Positions 1-11,900 of a stretch of 64,000 nt of DNA are shown here, one piece after another. The position numbers were made by a program, and so were the translations under genes. Each line of letters starts with the position of its first letter. The stretch's first letter is position 1. The DNA comes from Rehmannia glutinosa (Eukaryota > Streptophyta > Magnoliopsida > Lamiales > Orobanchaceae). The stretch covers positions 23,660,317 to 23,724,316 of the forward strand of contig CM071931.1 in NCBI GenBank assembly GCA_016081115.2. Reading direction: 5' to 3'. The notes beneath the pieces were generated by a model. That model was not told where the DNA came from. It made no database searches and worked only from the letters and a program-made list of their open reading frames with translations.

Positions 1-1255
1 ATTTGCATATTTATTTTTGAAAAAAAAAATTCAATTGTTGTTTTATTTTTTTCAATTCTTAGTTATTTTTGTTTTAGCACGTTTATCGCTTTAGCACGTT
101 TATCGCTTTAGCACATTTAATTGCTTTTGTGTGTAGTTTTTTATTCAGTTCGTATGCCCAGCTCACTATGATTTTACTATGGATATTTTTATTGCATGGG
201 ATAACATACTTGTGGGAATAATGTAATAAATTCTTAGGAGGAAAGTTATTCATTTGCTTGGCATGTGTTAAGAAAATTGGGTATTTGAGCGTATTGCGAA
301 AAATAAGCATGTGAGTTTTTGTGCCTTAAACTGCTTTACATTATGCCGACTTATTTTTTCTTGAGTGTGTCATTCATGATTGATAGAACTCTAGAACTTG
401 CTCTGGTATATTCATTGAAGACATGTATGTGTGCGATTTTTGAAAATGATCTAAGGCCATCTTTGTTTAGCCCACTTAGCCAAGTTTGAGCCAAAACTAT
501 TATTCTGAGCCACATTGATCTTTAAAATTTACATGTTTTTATCCCTAAAATTTCTTGGGCTTATAGAAAATGAACAAGTTTGGGGGAGAAGTGGCGAAAA
601 TTTATGAAAAAAGAGAGGAAGTTGGCAAAAGAAAGAGGGATGAACAATATCTGGATAAAATAAAAAAAAATACATGAAGCTCGAAAAATTATATATAGAG
701 AGAAAATCGAGCAAAGCAAAAGAAAAATCTGAAAATTGTGAAAAAAGATAGTTTGAGGCTAAAGAAAAAGAAAAGAAGAAACAAAAAGCCTAAGAATGAA
801 AAAGGATAAATAAAGGTGGAATTGAGTTGAAAAAGAAAACTAATATTATGTTGAAATTGGGTTTGTGAATTGCAAGTCTGTGCGCTTAAATTCTATTTGC
901 TCAAGTCAAGTCACTTAATCGTAATTTTTCTACCCCTTACCAAAGAGCCTACATTACAACCTAATAAAAGTTCTTTTTTATTCTTAGATTGTGCACACAA
1001 AAGTGGTCGAGATATTAGACGATTTGCAAGCCTATGGTATTTATACTTTCACTGAATTGAACTTGAGAGTAAACACATATCATACACTTCTGAGAGTAGA
1101 GTGATACACTATTTACCTGTGACTCGCGATGCCAAGTACACGAAAGAGTACTAATAATGTCGAGCTTATGAATGATGACTTCTTGATAATGAGTTACATA
1201 GTTTCCTTGAGTATGGAGTCGAGTGTTGTTTAATGTTTATAGTGTTCTTGGGTGA
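1..1255 (+). mobile_element. Ty3/gypsy (Tat/Athila-like) 3' non-coding region, left half
   Basis: There is no supportable gene here. About 540-840 is a long purine-rich tract typical of the stretch between pol and the 3' LTR in Tat/Athila-type gypsy elements. The matching right half resumes at 15515 with the family's usual pre-LTR text: a GAGGACGAG box, then a TTTGGGGGA polypurine tract. The copia element at 1256-15514 splits the two halves. Three copies of a 17-bp repeat (TTAGCACGTTTATCGCT-like) lie at 74-124. The lineage is inferred from non-coding hallmarks only, because no gypsy protein is visible in this part. Confidence 0.5.
74..124. repeat. 17-bp tandem repeat, 3 copies
   Basis: Copies start at 74, 91 and 108. 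The first two are identical (TTAGCACGTTTATCGCT) and the third has diverged. Confidence 0.85.
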
Positions 1256-2726
1256 TCTTAGGAAATTTATTGAGTAGATTTTGATGATACCATGTAAAAC
1301 TTAAACAAGGAAGTTGGCACCCTATTTTCCTTGTAATTTGTATTATAATAGATAGGGCTGGAAGCTAAGTCAAGTCAGATATGCCAAGGATTACAAGAAG
1401 TCAACTGCGGACTATGTAAAGACTCTGTTGTGTGTCAGCTGATTAATGCCATGAAGGAAGTCAAGGACTCGACTGTAGGAGAGTCAGCTGTGAAATAGCT
1501 GTAAGATGTGTCAGTCAAGTCAACTCAAGAAGCCAAGTCTCAAAGTGACAGTTGAGTTATCCATTGACTGGAGCTGACTCAAGTCACTTAGGGTACAAAC
1601 AATAGTCTAGTCAAGACAACTAACTTAGATCCGTTGATTAAAGTTAAGAATATTACTCAATATAGTAATATATGTCAGGTCTATAGCGTTTGTCCCAGAA
1701 TTATGCTAAAGGAATGAACCAATGGGAAACACTGCACCTTGTGTCAGGCACCTGCAATGCTGTGAAGTCAACATCAAGGACTGCAGACCTAGACAAGCCA
1801 ACAAACACAAGTGACATTTGAAATTAGCATATCACTTCAACGAGCAAAATTTCAAATGTGCACTATAAAAGGCTGAGGAAGTTATTGAGAAGAGGTTACC
1901 TGAACCACGAACAAGCAACCAATATTCAAGCATTTAACCTAAAATATTCTCATATACATTAAAGCAATTCCTCAAGCCTGAAACTAGAAGGAAATTGATC
2001 CAACACAAGTTGTAAAGGAAAGACAACTTCAAATCTGTTGAACAGGAAACTTTTGAAGAAATCAAAGGGGTCTACTTTCCAAGCTAGGATTGTAGAAAGG
2101 TTCCAGGTCGAACCATTATCAAGTTTGTTGGAGGGCTTCGTGATCAAATCCAAGAACTTGAGAAGTGAGATGAAGTAGCAAGACAGATGCCCTGTGAAGA
2201 AGCTGAGTCATAAGAGAAGCCAGCAGTGTGATCAAGGCTGTCTCCAGACTGTTCACCGCTTTGTAGACTGATTTGTTACACAGTGGATTCCTCCAGGAGT
2301 TGGAGAAGAGAGGATTAGAAGAATTACCCCATCTTCGAACCTCTATAAAATATTGTGTCATTTACTTTCAGCAAATTTACTTTCCTGCATATTCATTTCA
2401 TATCTGTTGATCATATTTGCAATCCAACTGATATATAACTAAGTGCCAAAATTAAGTGTTTAAAACAAGCTAAAATCTAATCAAAGGGTGTTAAGTCTTC
2501 TGCTGTTAAAAACCAATTAGCCAAGTTAAGTATATGGCTTGAGCAGCCAAGTTATACTATCAACATCTTTATCGAGTCTGTTGAGTGGGTAACTTAGCTG
2601 TCCATCAAGGACACAACTGTTTGAGTCAACTCTGTTGAATTATTTTAAAAGGACTAAATCGAAAATTTGGTAAGGTTTATTCAACCCCCCCTTCTAAACC
2701 TTACTTCACACCCCTTGGGACCTACA
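1256..2726 (+). repeat. 5' LTR of the SIRE-like copia element
   Basis: It aligns over its full length with 13997-15514. It starts TCTTAGGAAATTT, where the 3' copy has TGTTAGGAAATTT, so the canonical TG has been mutated. It ends CCTACA immediately before a tRNA-primer site. It contains many GTCAGCTG and TGAGTCA/TGACTCA words. Indels between the two LTRs, such as a segment near 15371-15390 present only in the 3' copy, show the insertion is not recent. Confidence 0.9.
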
Positions 2727-2742
2727 AGTGGTATCTGAGCGG
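2727..2742 (+). other. Primer-binding site
   Basis: AGTGGTATCTGAGCGG directly follows the LTR. It matches the usual plant LTR-element primer site TGGTATCAGAGC (initiator Met tRNA complement) with one change. Confidence 0.85.
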
Positions 2743-2880
2743 TTGGTTCATTGAGCCTTCCGCACTGGTTACTGAACTAGATCTCTATGTTTTCAAAAGG
2801 GTTTTAAACACTTGGGTTTCAAAATCTTTCATTTTTAAGCAAGAGTTATTATCATTGAAGCAAATCTGACACGCATTCCT

Positions 2881-5158
2881 ATGTTCACTGTTGAAGAATT
2901 TGATGATTGGAAAATTCGCATGCAGGCTCATCTATCTGCATTACATGATGAAATGTGGCTTGTGATAGAGGATGGGTCACTGCAAATACTAAAAGTGAAC
3001 ACGGCTGTAAGAAGAGCAGTTGAAGGAGAAGAAGATGATGCTGAGGATAGACCAGCCATGGTTGAAAAACCAAGGACTGAGTGGACTAATGAGGATAGGA
3101 AGAAATACAACTTGGACAATGTGGCCAACGACATACTCTACAAGACATTGGACAAAGCAATGTTCAATAAAGTCAAATCTTGCAAATCTGCAAAAGAAAT
3201 CTGGAATAAATTGACTTTAATTTGTGAAGGATCAGAACAAATTAAAGAAAATAAACTGTATGTTGCTGTTCAAAAATTTGAAAATTTCAAAATGCTTGCA
3301 GGTGAAACCTTGGATCAGCTGGATGCCAGATTCACTGAGATCACAAATGAGCTTTCAGCTCTTGGGAAGGAATATACACAAAAGGAAATGTGTATGAAGA
3401 TCTTAAGAAGCCTCCCCAGCTGAATGGGAAATGAAGGTTATGGCTCTGAGACATTCAATGGACCTCTCAAGAACATCCAACCATGAGCTATTCTCAGAAC
3501 TCAAAGCCTATGAGTTTGAGCTGAGAAGAAAAGAGTAAGAGGAAATAGTTGTACCCAAGACAGCTGCACTAATGTCTAGTGATGGAAAGAGAACTGAACC
3601 AAAGGAAGCCATAGAACATGAGGATATTGCACTGATGGTGAAAAGATTCATTAAGTTCTTCAATAATAACTATAAAAGAAATAAGGGTGAGACCTCCAGG
3701 AGACATTCAGCTCCTTCCAAATCAAGGGAAGACAGACCACCCAAGAGAGTTGAGCATCAAAGGGTTGAATATCAGAGAGCTAATAATCCAAGAACAGAAA
3801 GAGCTGATCAAAGAGAGAACTTGTGTTGGAACTGCAGACAACCAGGACACTTTGCAGTTGACTGTTCCTATCCACCAGTTAACAAATATAGGAATGAGGA
3901 AGAAAGAAAAGTCTTCATGGAAAGAAGACAGGAAAAGAAGAAAGCCATGTTAGCTGCTGAGACAGCTGAGACAATCAAGTCCAAAGAAGCAGCAGACTCA
4001 GAAAGTAGTGAAGCAGACTACTCAAGTGATTCTGAGGAGGAGACTATGATTTGCCTTATGGCTAAAGAACAAGATCAACCAGATCAAGAAGATGAGGTAC
4101 ACTCTAACTTATCTCATTCAGATTCAAGTGATAGTGATTGTGATACACACACTTCATCACCCACTGATCTTTATGATTCATTAGGCAAAATGATGAAAGC
4201 TTTCGAACACATAAAATCCTCACACACTATTCTAAATGAGGAGAACAGCCAGCTTAAAGGCCAAAACTCATAGCTGACTAAAGAGTTTAGTACTCTGAGT
4301 CATATAGCTGATGAGAACACTAAGCTAAAGGCTAAAAATTCAAAGATCACAACAGAGTTAGCTACTATAGAAAAGAGGGAAAAAGATCTCAAAAATGTGA
4401 TTGCCTCATTTACAAAGGCATCCAAATCATTGGATGATCCTATTATGAGTAAAAAAGAATGTGGAGATAAGACAGGCATAGTATTTAATTCCTTTGTGCA
4501 CAGTCGAACTCCAAGAGTGATTTTGGAAAAAGGATCTTCAAGTAATGAAGTATCTCAAAAATCCAAAACACCAAAGACTGCACCCACATTCACTCCAAAG
4601 AAAAATCACAAACAAACTGGCCTTGGATACACAGGGAAAGAAAAACAGCTAGTTGAGTATGCTGAAAGGACAGCTGAGAAGAAATCCGGTCGAGTTCCTC
4701 AGCAAACTCCAAACAGAAAATACTCTGTGAAAAGCAAACAGAGCTACCAAAAACCCCAGAAATTTCATCAGAGAAACACACATGATGGGAATGGTAGAAA
4801 CTATCCAAACAATGTTGATTGGAATAATGTGAAACATCAGCAAAGACCTATGGAATACAAGTCAAAATGGCAAAGACCTAAACCTCATCAAAGGTCATTC
4901 CAAAGGCAAAAGAGCTATTATCAGCACACATACGCGCCCAAACACTACACTCAGAAATACAACAACTACCCTAAGAAAGCCATTGCTAAAACACAAACAC
5001 AGGCATACAGAAAAAAGAGACAGCTGTATGAACATAAAACCCCCAAGCAATTTGCTAATGTGCACTATGATTATGGCACTGATAGATGGCAACCTCTTAG
5101 AGTCAAGTCTTTTGGATATAGGTTGGTTGGATCATCTTATAGCACTAACTCCTCATGA
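2881..5158 (+). pseudogene. gag of the SIRE-like element, broken
   Basis: Encodes the capsid/nucleocapsid polyprotein. The N-terminal 180 codons (2881-3423) carry the copia gag (UBN2-type) fold. A one-base gain in a C run near 3415 shifts the frame, and a TAA stop follows near 3536. The reading resumes at 3572-4273 with a nucleocapsid zinc knuckle of CX2CX4HX4C form (CWNCRQPGHFAVDC, about 3831-3874), then an acidic Ser-rich stretch. After another stop at 4271 a Lys/Gln-rich segment runs to 5158. The leader 2743-2880 is untranslated. The gene is clearly dead but every landmark can be seen. Confidence 0.85.
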
Positions 5159-5197
5159 CCCAAACAAGTATGGGTACCTAAAAATTGATTTCTTTGA

Positions 5198-5749
5198 TTG
5201 CAGGTTCAAGGAACAGTTGAGTGCCAAGGAACCTGGCACATGGATAGTGGTTGTTCCAGACATATGACAGGAAACAAGAAAAATCTGTCAAGATTCAAGG
5301 AGATTAGAGGTGCAAAAGTCATATTTGGAAGAAATGAACCTCCATGGGAAATTAAAGGCGCAGGATCTATCAAGAAAAATGGATTGGAAATCACAGATGT
5401 TGCTTATGTTGAAGGCCTCAACTTCAACCTGTTAAGCATCAGCCAACTCTGTGATAAAGGCTACCATGTTGGATTCAACATGGGAGTGTGCCAGATCAAA
5501 GATGTTGAATCAAATGAAATAGTCTTTGCAAGGATCAAGATAGAAGAATATGTATATGGTAGATTGGTCTACTGCTACACCAAGCACTTGTCTGTTAGCA
5601 AAGAGCACAGCCGAATCAAGTTGGTTGTGGACAAGAAGCTGAGTCATCTGAATTTCAACACAATCAACAAACTTGCAAGGAGTCATCTTGTAGAAGGATT
5701 GCCAGTCTCAAGTTACAAGAAGAACGTGTATGTGATGCCTGCCAGATAG
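5198..5749 (+). pseudogene. pol: aspartic protease and start of integrase
   Basis: The protease is recognised by WHMDSGCSRHMTGN with the catalytic Asp in DSG, at about 5238-5275. It is followed by the usual copia GQL-like region (LLSISQLCDKGY, about 5430). The zinc-binding N-terminus of integrase begins near 5640 (HLNFNTINKLA). The frame is lost near 5720, before the CDACQIGK box, which reads in another frame. It is in the same frame as gag, as expected for a single gag-pol ORF in this lineage. Confidence 0.85.
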
Positions 5750-5814
5750 GAAAGCAAATAAAGTCTTCATTCAAGGATAAGCCAAGTCCTTCTTCAACAA
5801 GGATATTACATCTG

Positions 5815-6836
5815 TTGCATATGGATATATTTGGTCCAGTGGAGCCAGCCAGCATAAGTGGAAAGAAATACACCTTAGTGGTGGTGGATGACTATTCAAG
5901 ATATACATGGACAATCTTCATGTCTAAAATGAAGGAAACCTTGCAGAAGTTACATCAGCTAATGAAAAGAGTTCAAAATGAAAAGAGCCAAACCATTATA
6001 AAAATAAGATCTGACAGAGGAACTGAGTTTGTCAATGAGATAATAACTCAGTATTGTGTTGAAAATGGAATTGCTCATGAATTATCAGCTGCAAGAACTC
6101 CACAGCAGAATGGAGTGGCTGAAAGAAGGAATATAACTCTCAAGGAAGTTGCAAGGACCATGTTAGCTGAAGATGGATTGCCTAAGAGATTTTGGCCATG
6201 TTAGCTGAAGCTAGATTGCCTAAGAGATTTTGGGCTGAAGCCATTAACACAGTATGCTATACTCAAAATAGATGCATGATCAACAGACAATTGACTAAGA
6301 CTTCCTATGAGATTTGGACAAGGAGAAAGCCAAATGTTGGATATTTCAAGATATTTGGATGTAAATGTTTCATCTATAATAATGGCAAAGATAATTTGAA
6401 GGCTTTTGATGCTAAAGCTGATGAAGGTATCTTTTTGGGATACTCAGCTGAGAGTAAAGCCTACAGAGTGTTGAACAAGAAGACTATGGTTACAGAAGAG
6501 TCTATCCATGTGGTCTTTGATGAACCTAATGTAAATGGAGAAGACATTAAAGAGTTAGCTGATAAGCTGAATCAACCAACTATGCAGAAGAGTCCTTGTG
6601 TTGAAGCTGAAGTAAGAGCACTCAACACAGATGAAGATGAGATAACTGAATCTCAAAGACATCTGGAATGTCTACAGCTGAATGAAGATGAAAGAACTGT
6701 TCAAGACAACTTAGCTGCTAGATGGATAAATCCAGCAGACTTACTCCAACCTGATGTGAGATGGCTGAGAGACCATCCACCAGAGTTAGTTATTGGAAAT
6801 GTTAGAGATGGCATAAGAACCAGATCCAGAGCATAG
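5815..6836 (+). pseudogene. pol: integrase core, broken by a 38-bp duplication
   Basis: Integrates the cDNA. The DDE acidic triad is present: D in HMDIFGPV (about 5821), D in RSDRGTEF (about 6010) and E in PQQNGVAERR (about 6100-6130). A 38-bp direct duplication (6158-6195 and 6196-6233) follows the last acidic residue, shifts the frame and adds a stop. The reading continues from 6192 with the integrase C-terminal part (FGCKCFIYN, EGIFLGYS) to a TAG at 6834. Confidence 0.85.
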
Positions 6837-7900
6837 CATAAAGCTATGTTCACTTGTTTTATTTTCCAGATAGATCCTAAAGATGTGTCTCAAGCATTGG
6901 ATGACACACATTGGATTCAAGCCATGCAAGAAGAGCTGAATCAGTTTGAAAGAAACAAAGTATGGGAATTAGTGCAGAGGCCAACACATCAAAATGTTAT
7001 TGGCACAAAATAGGTTTTATGAAACAAGATGAATGAGGAAGGATCTGTTATAAGAAACAAAGCAAGATTGGTAGCCAAAGGGTTTTTCCAAGAAGAGGGT
7101 ATAGATTTTGATGAAACATTTGCTCCTATTGCAAGATTAGAAGCAATAAGGATGTTTCTTGCTTATGTTGCACATAAGAACTTCAATGTGTATCAAATGG
7201 ATATGAAGAGTGCATTTCTTAATGGACTGTTAGAGGAAGAAGTCTATATTGAACAACCTCCAGGTTTTGAGTAGAAAACTATTGGAGTTAAGGTCTATAA
7301 CATCAAGAAAGCATTATATGGACTGAAACAAGCACCAAGAGCATGGTATGATACATTGTCTCAATTTCTAACTGACAATGGATTCACCAAAGGCAAAGTT
7401 GATAGAACAATCTTTAGAATTCAAGATGGAGAGAGTATACTGCTTGTTCAAATATATGTGGATAACATCATTTTTGGTTCCACAAATAAAGAGATGTGTG
7501 ACGAGTTCTCAAACCTCATGCAAGGTAAATTTGAGATGATCATGATGGGAGAGCTGACCTTCCTCCTAGGACTTCAAGTCAAGCAAATGAAGGATGGAAC
7601 CTTCATAAGTCAAACAAAATATACCAGAGATTTGATGAAGAAATTTGGTATGGAAGAAAAGTCTTCTGTGAAAATTCCAATGGATACTTCAGTCAAGATG
7701 GACATGGATGCAGATGGCAAAGTTGTTGATCAAACCAGATATAGAGCTCTCATTAGATCATTGCTCTATTTAACAGCCAGCAGGCCAGATATCACCTTTG
7801 CAGTAGGTGTATGCGCAATATTTCAATCTGCACTAAAGGAGAGCCACATGTCTGCAACTAAGAGAATCCTTAGATATTTGAAAGGATGCCAGGAAATTGG
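6837..7900 (+). pseudogene. pol: reverse transcriptase
   Basis: RT landmarks appear in order: RNKARLVAKG (about 7050), AFLNG (about 7212), KKALYGLKQAPRAW (about 7310-7345), then IYVDNIIFG (about 7452-7478). The last should carry the two catalytic aspartates YVDD, and the second is Asn here (GAT AAC). In-frame stops occur near 7011, 7018 and 7273. A copy with YVDN would not be expected to polymerise even if the frame were open. Confidence 0.88.
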
Positions 7901-8399
7901 CTTATGGTATCGAAAGGAAGGTGGATTCAAGCTGATTGGTTACTCAGACTCAGATTATGATGGATGTAAAGTTGACAGGAAGAGTACCTCTGGTACTAGT
8001 CAAATGCTCAGAAATAGATTGGTTTCTTGGTTCAGTAAGAAACAAAATTCAATTGCCACATCCACAGCTGAAGCAGAGTACATAGCTGTGGGCAGTTGTT
8101 GTGCCCACGTCTTATGGATGAGACAACAGCTGAGAGATTATGATATTGAAGAAAGAGAAATTCTAATTATGTGTGATAACACTAGTGCTATTGCAATCAC
8201 TCAGAATCATGTGTTACATTCTAGAACAAAGCACATCGATGTCAGATATAATTTCATAAGAGATCATGTTGAAAAGATAGACATCACCTTGGAATACATC
8301 TCAACTGATAAACAGTTAGCTGATATATTCACAACGCCTCTATGTGAATCAAGGTTTGAAGAGCTCAAGAATGAGTTAGGGTTAATTGAGACGAGTTGA
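7901..8399 (+). pseudogene. pol: RNase H
   Basis: The copia RNase H follows RT without a break (GYSDSDYDGCKVDRKSTSG; STAEAEYIA; CDNTSAI; SRTKHIDVRYNFIRD; LADIFTTPL). The last open stretch, 7356-8399, is the longest clean piece of pol in this element and ends with TGA at 8397. It shares the reading frame of the integrase tail and RT. Confidence 0.88.
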
Positions 8400-8955
8400 A
8401 ACTCAGAAGACTTAATCAGCAGAGAAAGAAGATGAGAAAATGGAAGTAGAGCAAGTTTCACATTTCAGCCAAGTGAAACAGCCTTATCGAAAAGACAACT
8501 GTATCGAGTTAGCTGACAGCTGAGTCACTTCATGAGAAGAGAGAGGCAGAGTTAAGTCACTTTTAGATATAAGCTGAATCATTTATGAGCTAAGGGACAA
8601 AAACGCAGTCATTTTAATTGAGCGGGAATATTTTTAAGGATGACGCCAGCGTAATAATGACAGTCACAGTAAAAGCTGCACAGTAAACCACATGATTGGA
8701 TATAAATGCTGCTACATTTAATGCGAGGAATTAAATGCGGTTTAGACATTTTAATCATAGCCGTTAATTTTGATCAAAATTTCAAAATCTGAAATATGTC
8801 CTTTCACGTCCATTATATACGGAACTTCGCATTTCTCTCTCCTCACGCAAACTATTCATCTTCAAGCAAAGCAAGTATTTTTCTCTAAAACCTTATGCGA
8901 ACCCTAGTCTCTTTCAAGCAAGTTTTTCGTATTTTAATCAGTAAAAACTCTGGAA
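8400..8955 (+). other. Spacer between pol and the post-pol ORF
   Basis: There is no ORF of note. The stretch carries several GCTGA words (8509-8575), including AGCTGAGTCACTT, as in the LTRs. A possible promoter or subgenomic leader for the downstream ORF would lie here: TATATACGG at about 8813 lies 140 bp before the ATG at 8956. That promoter role is speculative. Confidence 0.4.
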
Positions 8956-11900
8956 ATGGCCCCAAAGTACGATTTTGTGAAGCTCTCAAAGCGAATCCAC
9001 ACTGGTTCTTCAGTGGATTTTGAAGGAATGATCAAGCAGGGTATCGATGAGACCCTAGTCAAGAAGATAGCTGAAATGTTGGAGAAGTCCGGCCTGAAGG
9101 ACTTTTTGACAATGGAATACACTTATACGTAACTCGAGAAGGTCGCTATATTTTATGTAAATGCAGAAGTGCAGGACGACGAAATCAAATCTTCCGTCCA
9201 TAGCAAGGTCATTAAACTCAATGCGAAAGATCTCGCTGAGCACTGTTTGTTGCCCGCGGAGGGCTTGAAGGACATTTATGAGGCAGATGTCGACTTAGCT
9301 GTGGCTTGGAAAGAAATTTCCAAGCCTGAGTGTGCTGCGAAAGTGGTCTAGACGGCCAAGAATGATTCCTTGAAGGACGACTATCAAAAGCTGATGGACG
9401 TCGTCTCGAAGTGTGTTGAGATGAAATTTGGAAGTTTCAATCAGCTGTCCAAAACTAAGCTGATCGTGATGGCTGCGATCATGCAAGGAAAGAAAGTTAA
9501 CTGGGTTGAGTTTGTTTACAGCAGACTTTGCCAGAATGTGCTGAATAGGACCTTTAAGGAGGATGGGTCCTTTGGATACTCATTGGGCTATGGCCTTGTG
9601 ATTGGCCATCTTATGGAGGTAAAGGGCATTGCTCTCCATCATGGAAAGCCCTTCCATATTAATAAGAAGATGTTTATAGCAAATCTCTCCGATGCCGAGA
9701 AGAAGGCCCACGCCAGAAAGGATGATACCACTGAGGGAGAATCAGCTGATCCTGAAAATGCAACTGAGACTCCTCCACCGAAGAAGAGAGCTGCGGTATC
9801 CAAGCCTGCTCCTGCCCCTGCAACCAATTCAAAGAAAGCCCCTGCTCCCATAGCAAAGTCCAATGCTCGTGCCCACGCAGCCGAGTCACCTACCCGCGTA
9901 GCTGAGACTCCTACACATGAAACCGAGATAGATGAGGAACACCATATTCCCTCCCCTATCGTAAAATATAAGAGGACTGCCAAGTCGAGGAAGGCATCTA
10001 CCTCTCAGAAGAGTGTCCAAATCCCTACTTCTGATAAATCTGCTGAGATAGAACCAGAAGTTCCACTGGTTCACCCCAAGAAGAGACAATTGTTCAAGCA
10101 ATCTGAGCTTGAAAAGACAGTTGAATCCGGTACTCAGCTGGAGAAAGAAATTGAGACTGCTGGTGATCAAGAAGAGCAGTCTCCGGAAATTGTTGATGTA
10201 TCGATGCAGTCTACTAGTGATGATCAGCAGAGAACTGCCGAAGACCCAGTTGTGAGGAAAACAGCTGAGGAAAGTGAAGCAACCGATACAACTGAGCCTG
10301 ATGTTGAAAGAGTTGTCTCCCCTCTTATAACTAATGATGTTGCATCTGAGGAAGAGCATGGTCTCTTACCTCCCATTCCGGAAACTGGAGATGAGGTCGA
10401 TGATGATGATGATGTGATTATGTATTCTCCAGTTTATCCTAATATTCAAAGACGCTTAAGAGAGTGGAGAGCATGGAAGTTGGATCACTCAAGGGTACAG
10501 TTCACTCGCCCTGAGTCCATTGAAGAAAAAGAAGAGTTTCTCTGATTTCTCTATGTAAATGATGTCCAATCTGCCCTCAATGAAGAAAACTGCTTAGACA
10601 TCCTTCGCATTCTCAAAGAGAAAGAAAATGAGAGAGCTGCCGAGCAAGCCCGAGCCTTGGAGAAATCCAAGATGTGCGCATTTACAGGCTCTCTAGAGCA
10701 TACTCACGAGCATCTTGATATGCTCTCAGACAGCGATGAGGACATGGATCCTGCTGCTGCAGCTGAGAAGTTGGAAATGTAGCAAGCCTTGCAGGAATCC
10801 AAAGCCATGCACGAGAAACGCTTACTAGAAGGCCCAGGAGAGTCCTCCCAAACTCTTCTGCAAACTGATCCTTTGGGAGTGGCATAGCAAATTGCGATGG
10901 ACATTGCTGCAGCCACGTCCCCCGTGCAATCAGAGAATGGTTCCCAGGGAGATAGCGATGAAGCTGGGAATTTGGGCACCCAAGCTAAGCCTACCCCTGA
11001 AGAAGGTGTTCTCACACCTGCCCCAGCGGCTGAACACTCAGAGGACAAAGCCGCGTCTCTGGAGCAGAGTGACCCTACTCTTATTCACTCAGCTGGTGTG
11101 CCAGCTGAGGGGAAACTCTCTCCACCACAGCTAGGTTGGAGGTTGTTGTGGGAGACACATCAATGGAGTTAGGAGGCGAATGTGAGAAAGAATTTGCAAA
11201 ATAGCAGAGTGACATTGACAAAGCTCGGAAAGTTTAGTCTGTCTCAGCTGAAATGTCTACTCCTTTGAAAGTTGATGATGTTGTTATCACAGCTGAGGTA
11301 AAGGATGGTGAAGCCCCGGGAGTTAACACTCTGGGCTCTGAAAGTGCAATCCAAGGAATTGAGACTCCTTAGGATGCCAATGTCCAAGACCCCAAGACAG
11401 CTGAGTCTGTCGAAGGGAGTATCGAAGACCCTAAGACAACTGAGACTGTCGAAGGGATTGCTGAAGGTCCTGCAGCAGTGGAGACTGCTGGGGGTTTTGA
11501 AGGCCAACGGGAGGTTGAGACTTCTCTTGGTAAAGATGATGGAAACAAGAACATCCCTCTATTTGAATGTGTAACCATAGAAGAGGTTATTGGTGCCCTT
11601 CATGAATACGAAGAAAATATCGACACATCATTTTTGGGATCAGAAGATGAAGCTGAGTCCGTTCAACATGATGATCCTAAGATGGACACAGCGGAGGATG
11701 TTCACAAATCTCAGAGTCAAGTCAATGAGAAGACGGCTCCCATGAGATTCAATTTTGATGATGAGCCAACTCCACAGGTCTCATCATCCTCTGATGAAGC
11801 TGATGATACAGCTGAGGACAAGATTACTCAATTGGAAAAACTCACTGAGACTAAGGAAGCTGTTTAGACAGGTGAGGCTCAGTCAGCTGGGCAAAACATC

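Noticed and set aside
9639..10359. Minus-strand ORFs of 114 and 157 codons opposite the post-pol ORF
   Set aside because: They are antisense shadows of a strongly biased acidic coding region, with no independent evidence.
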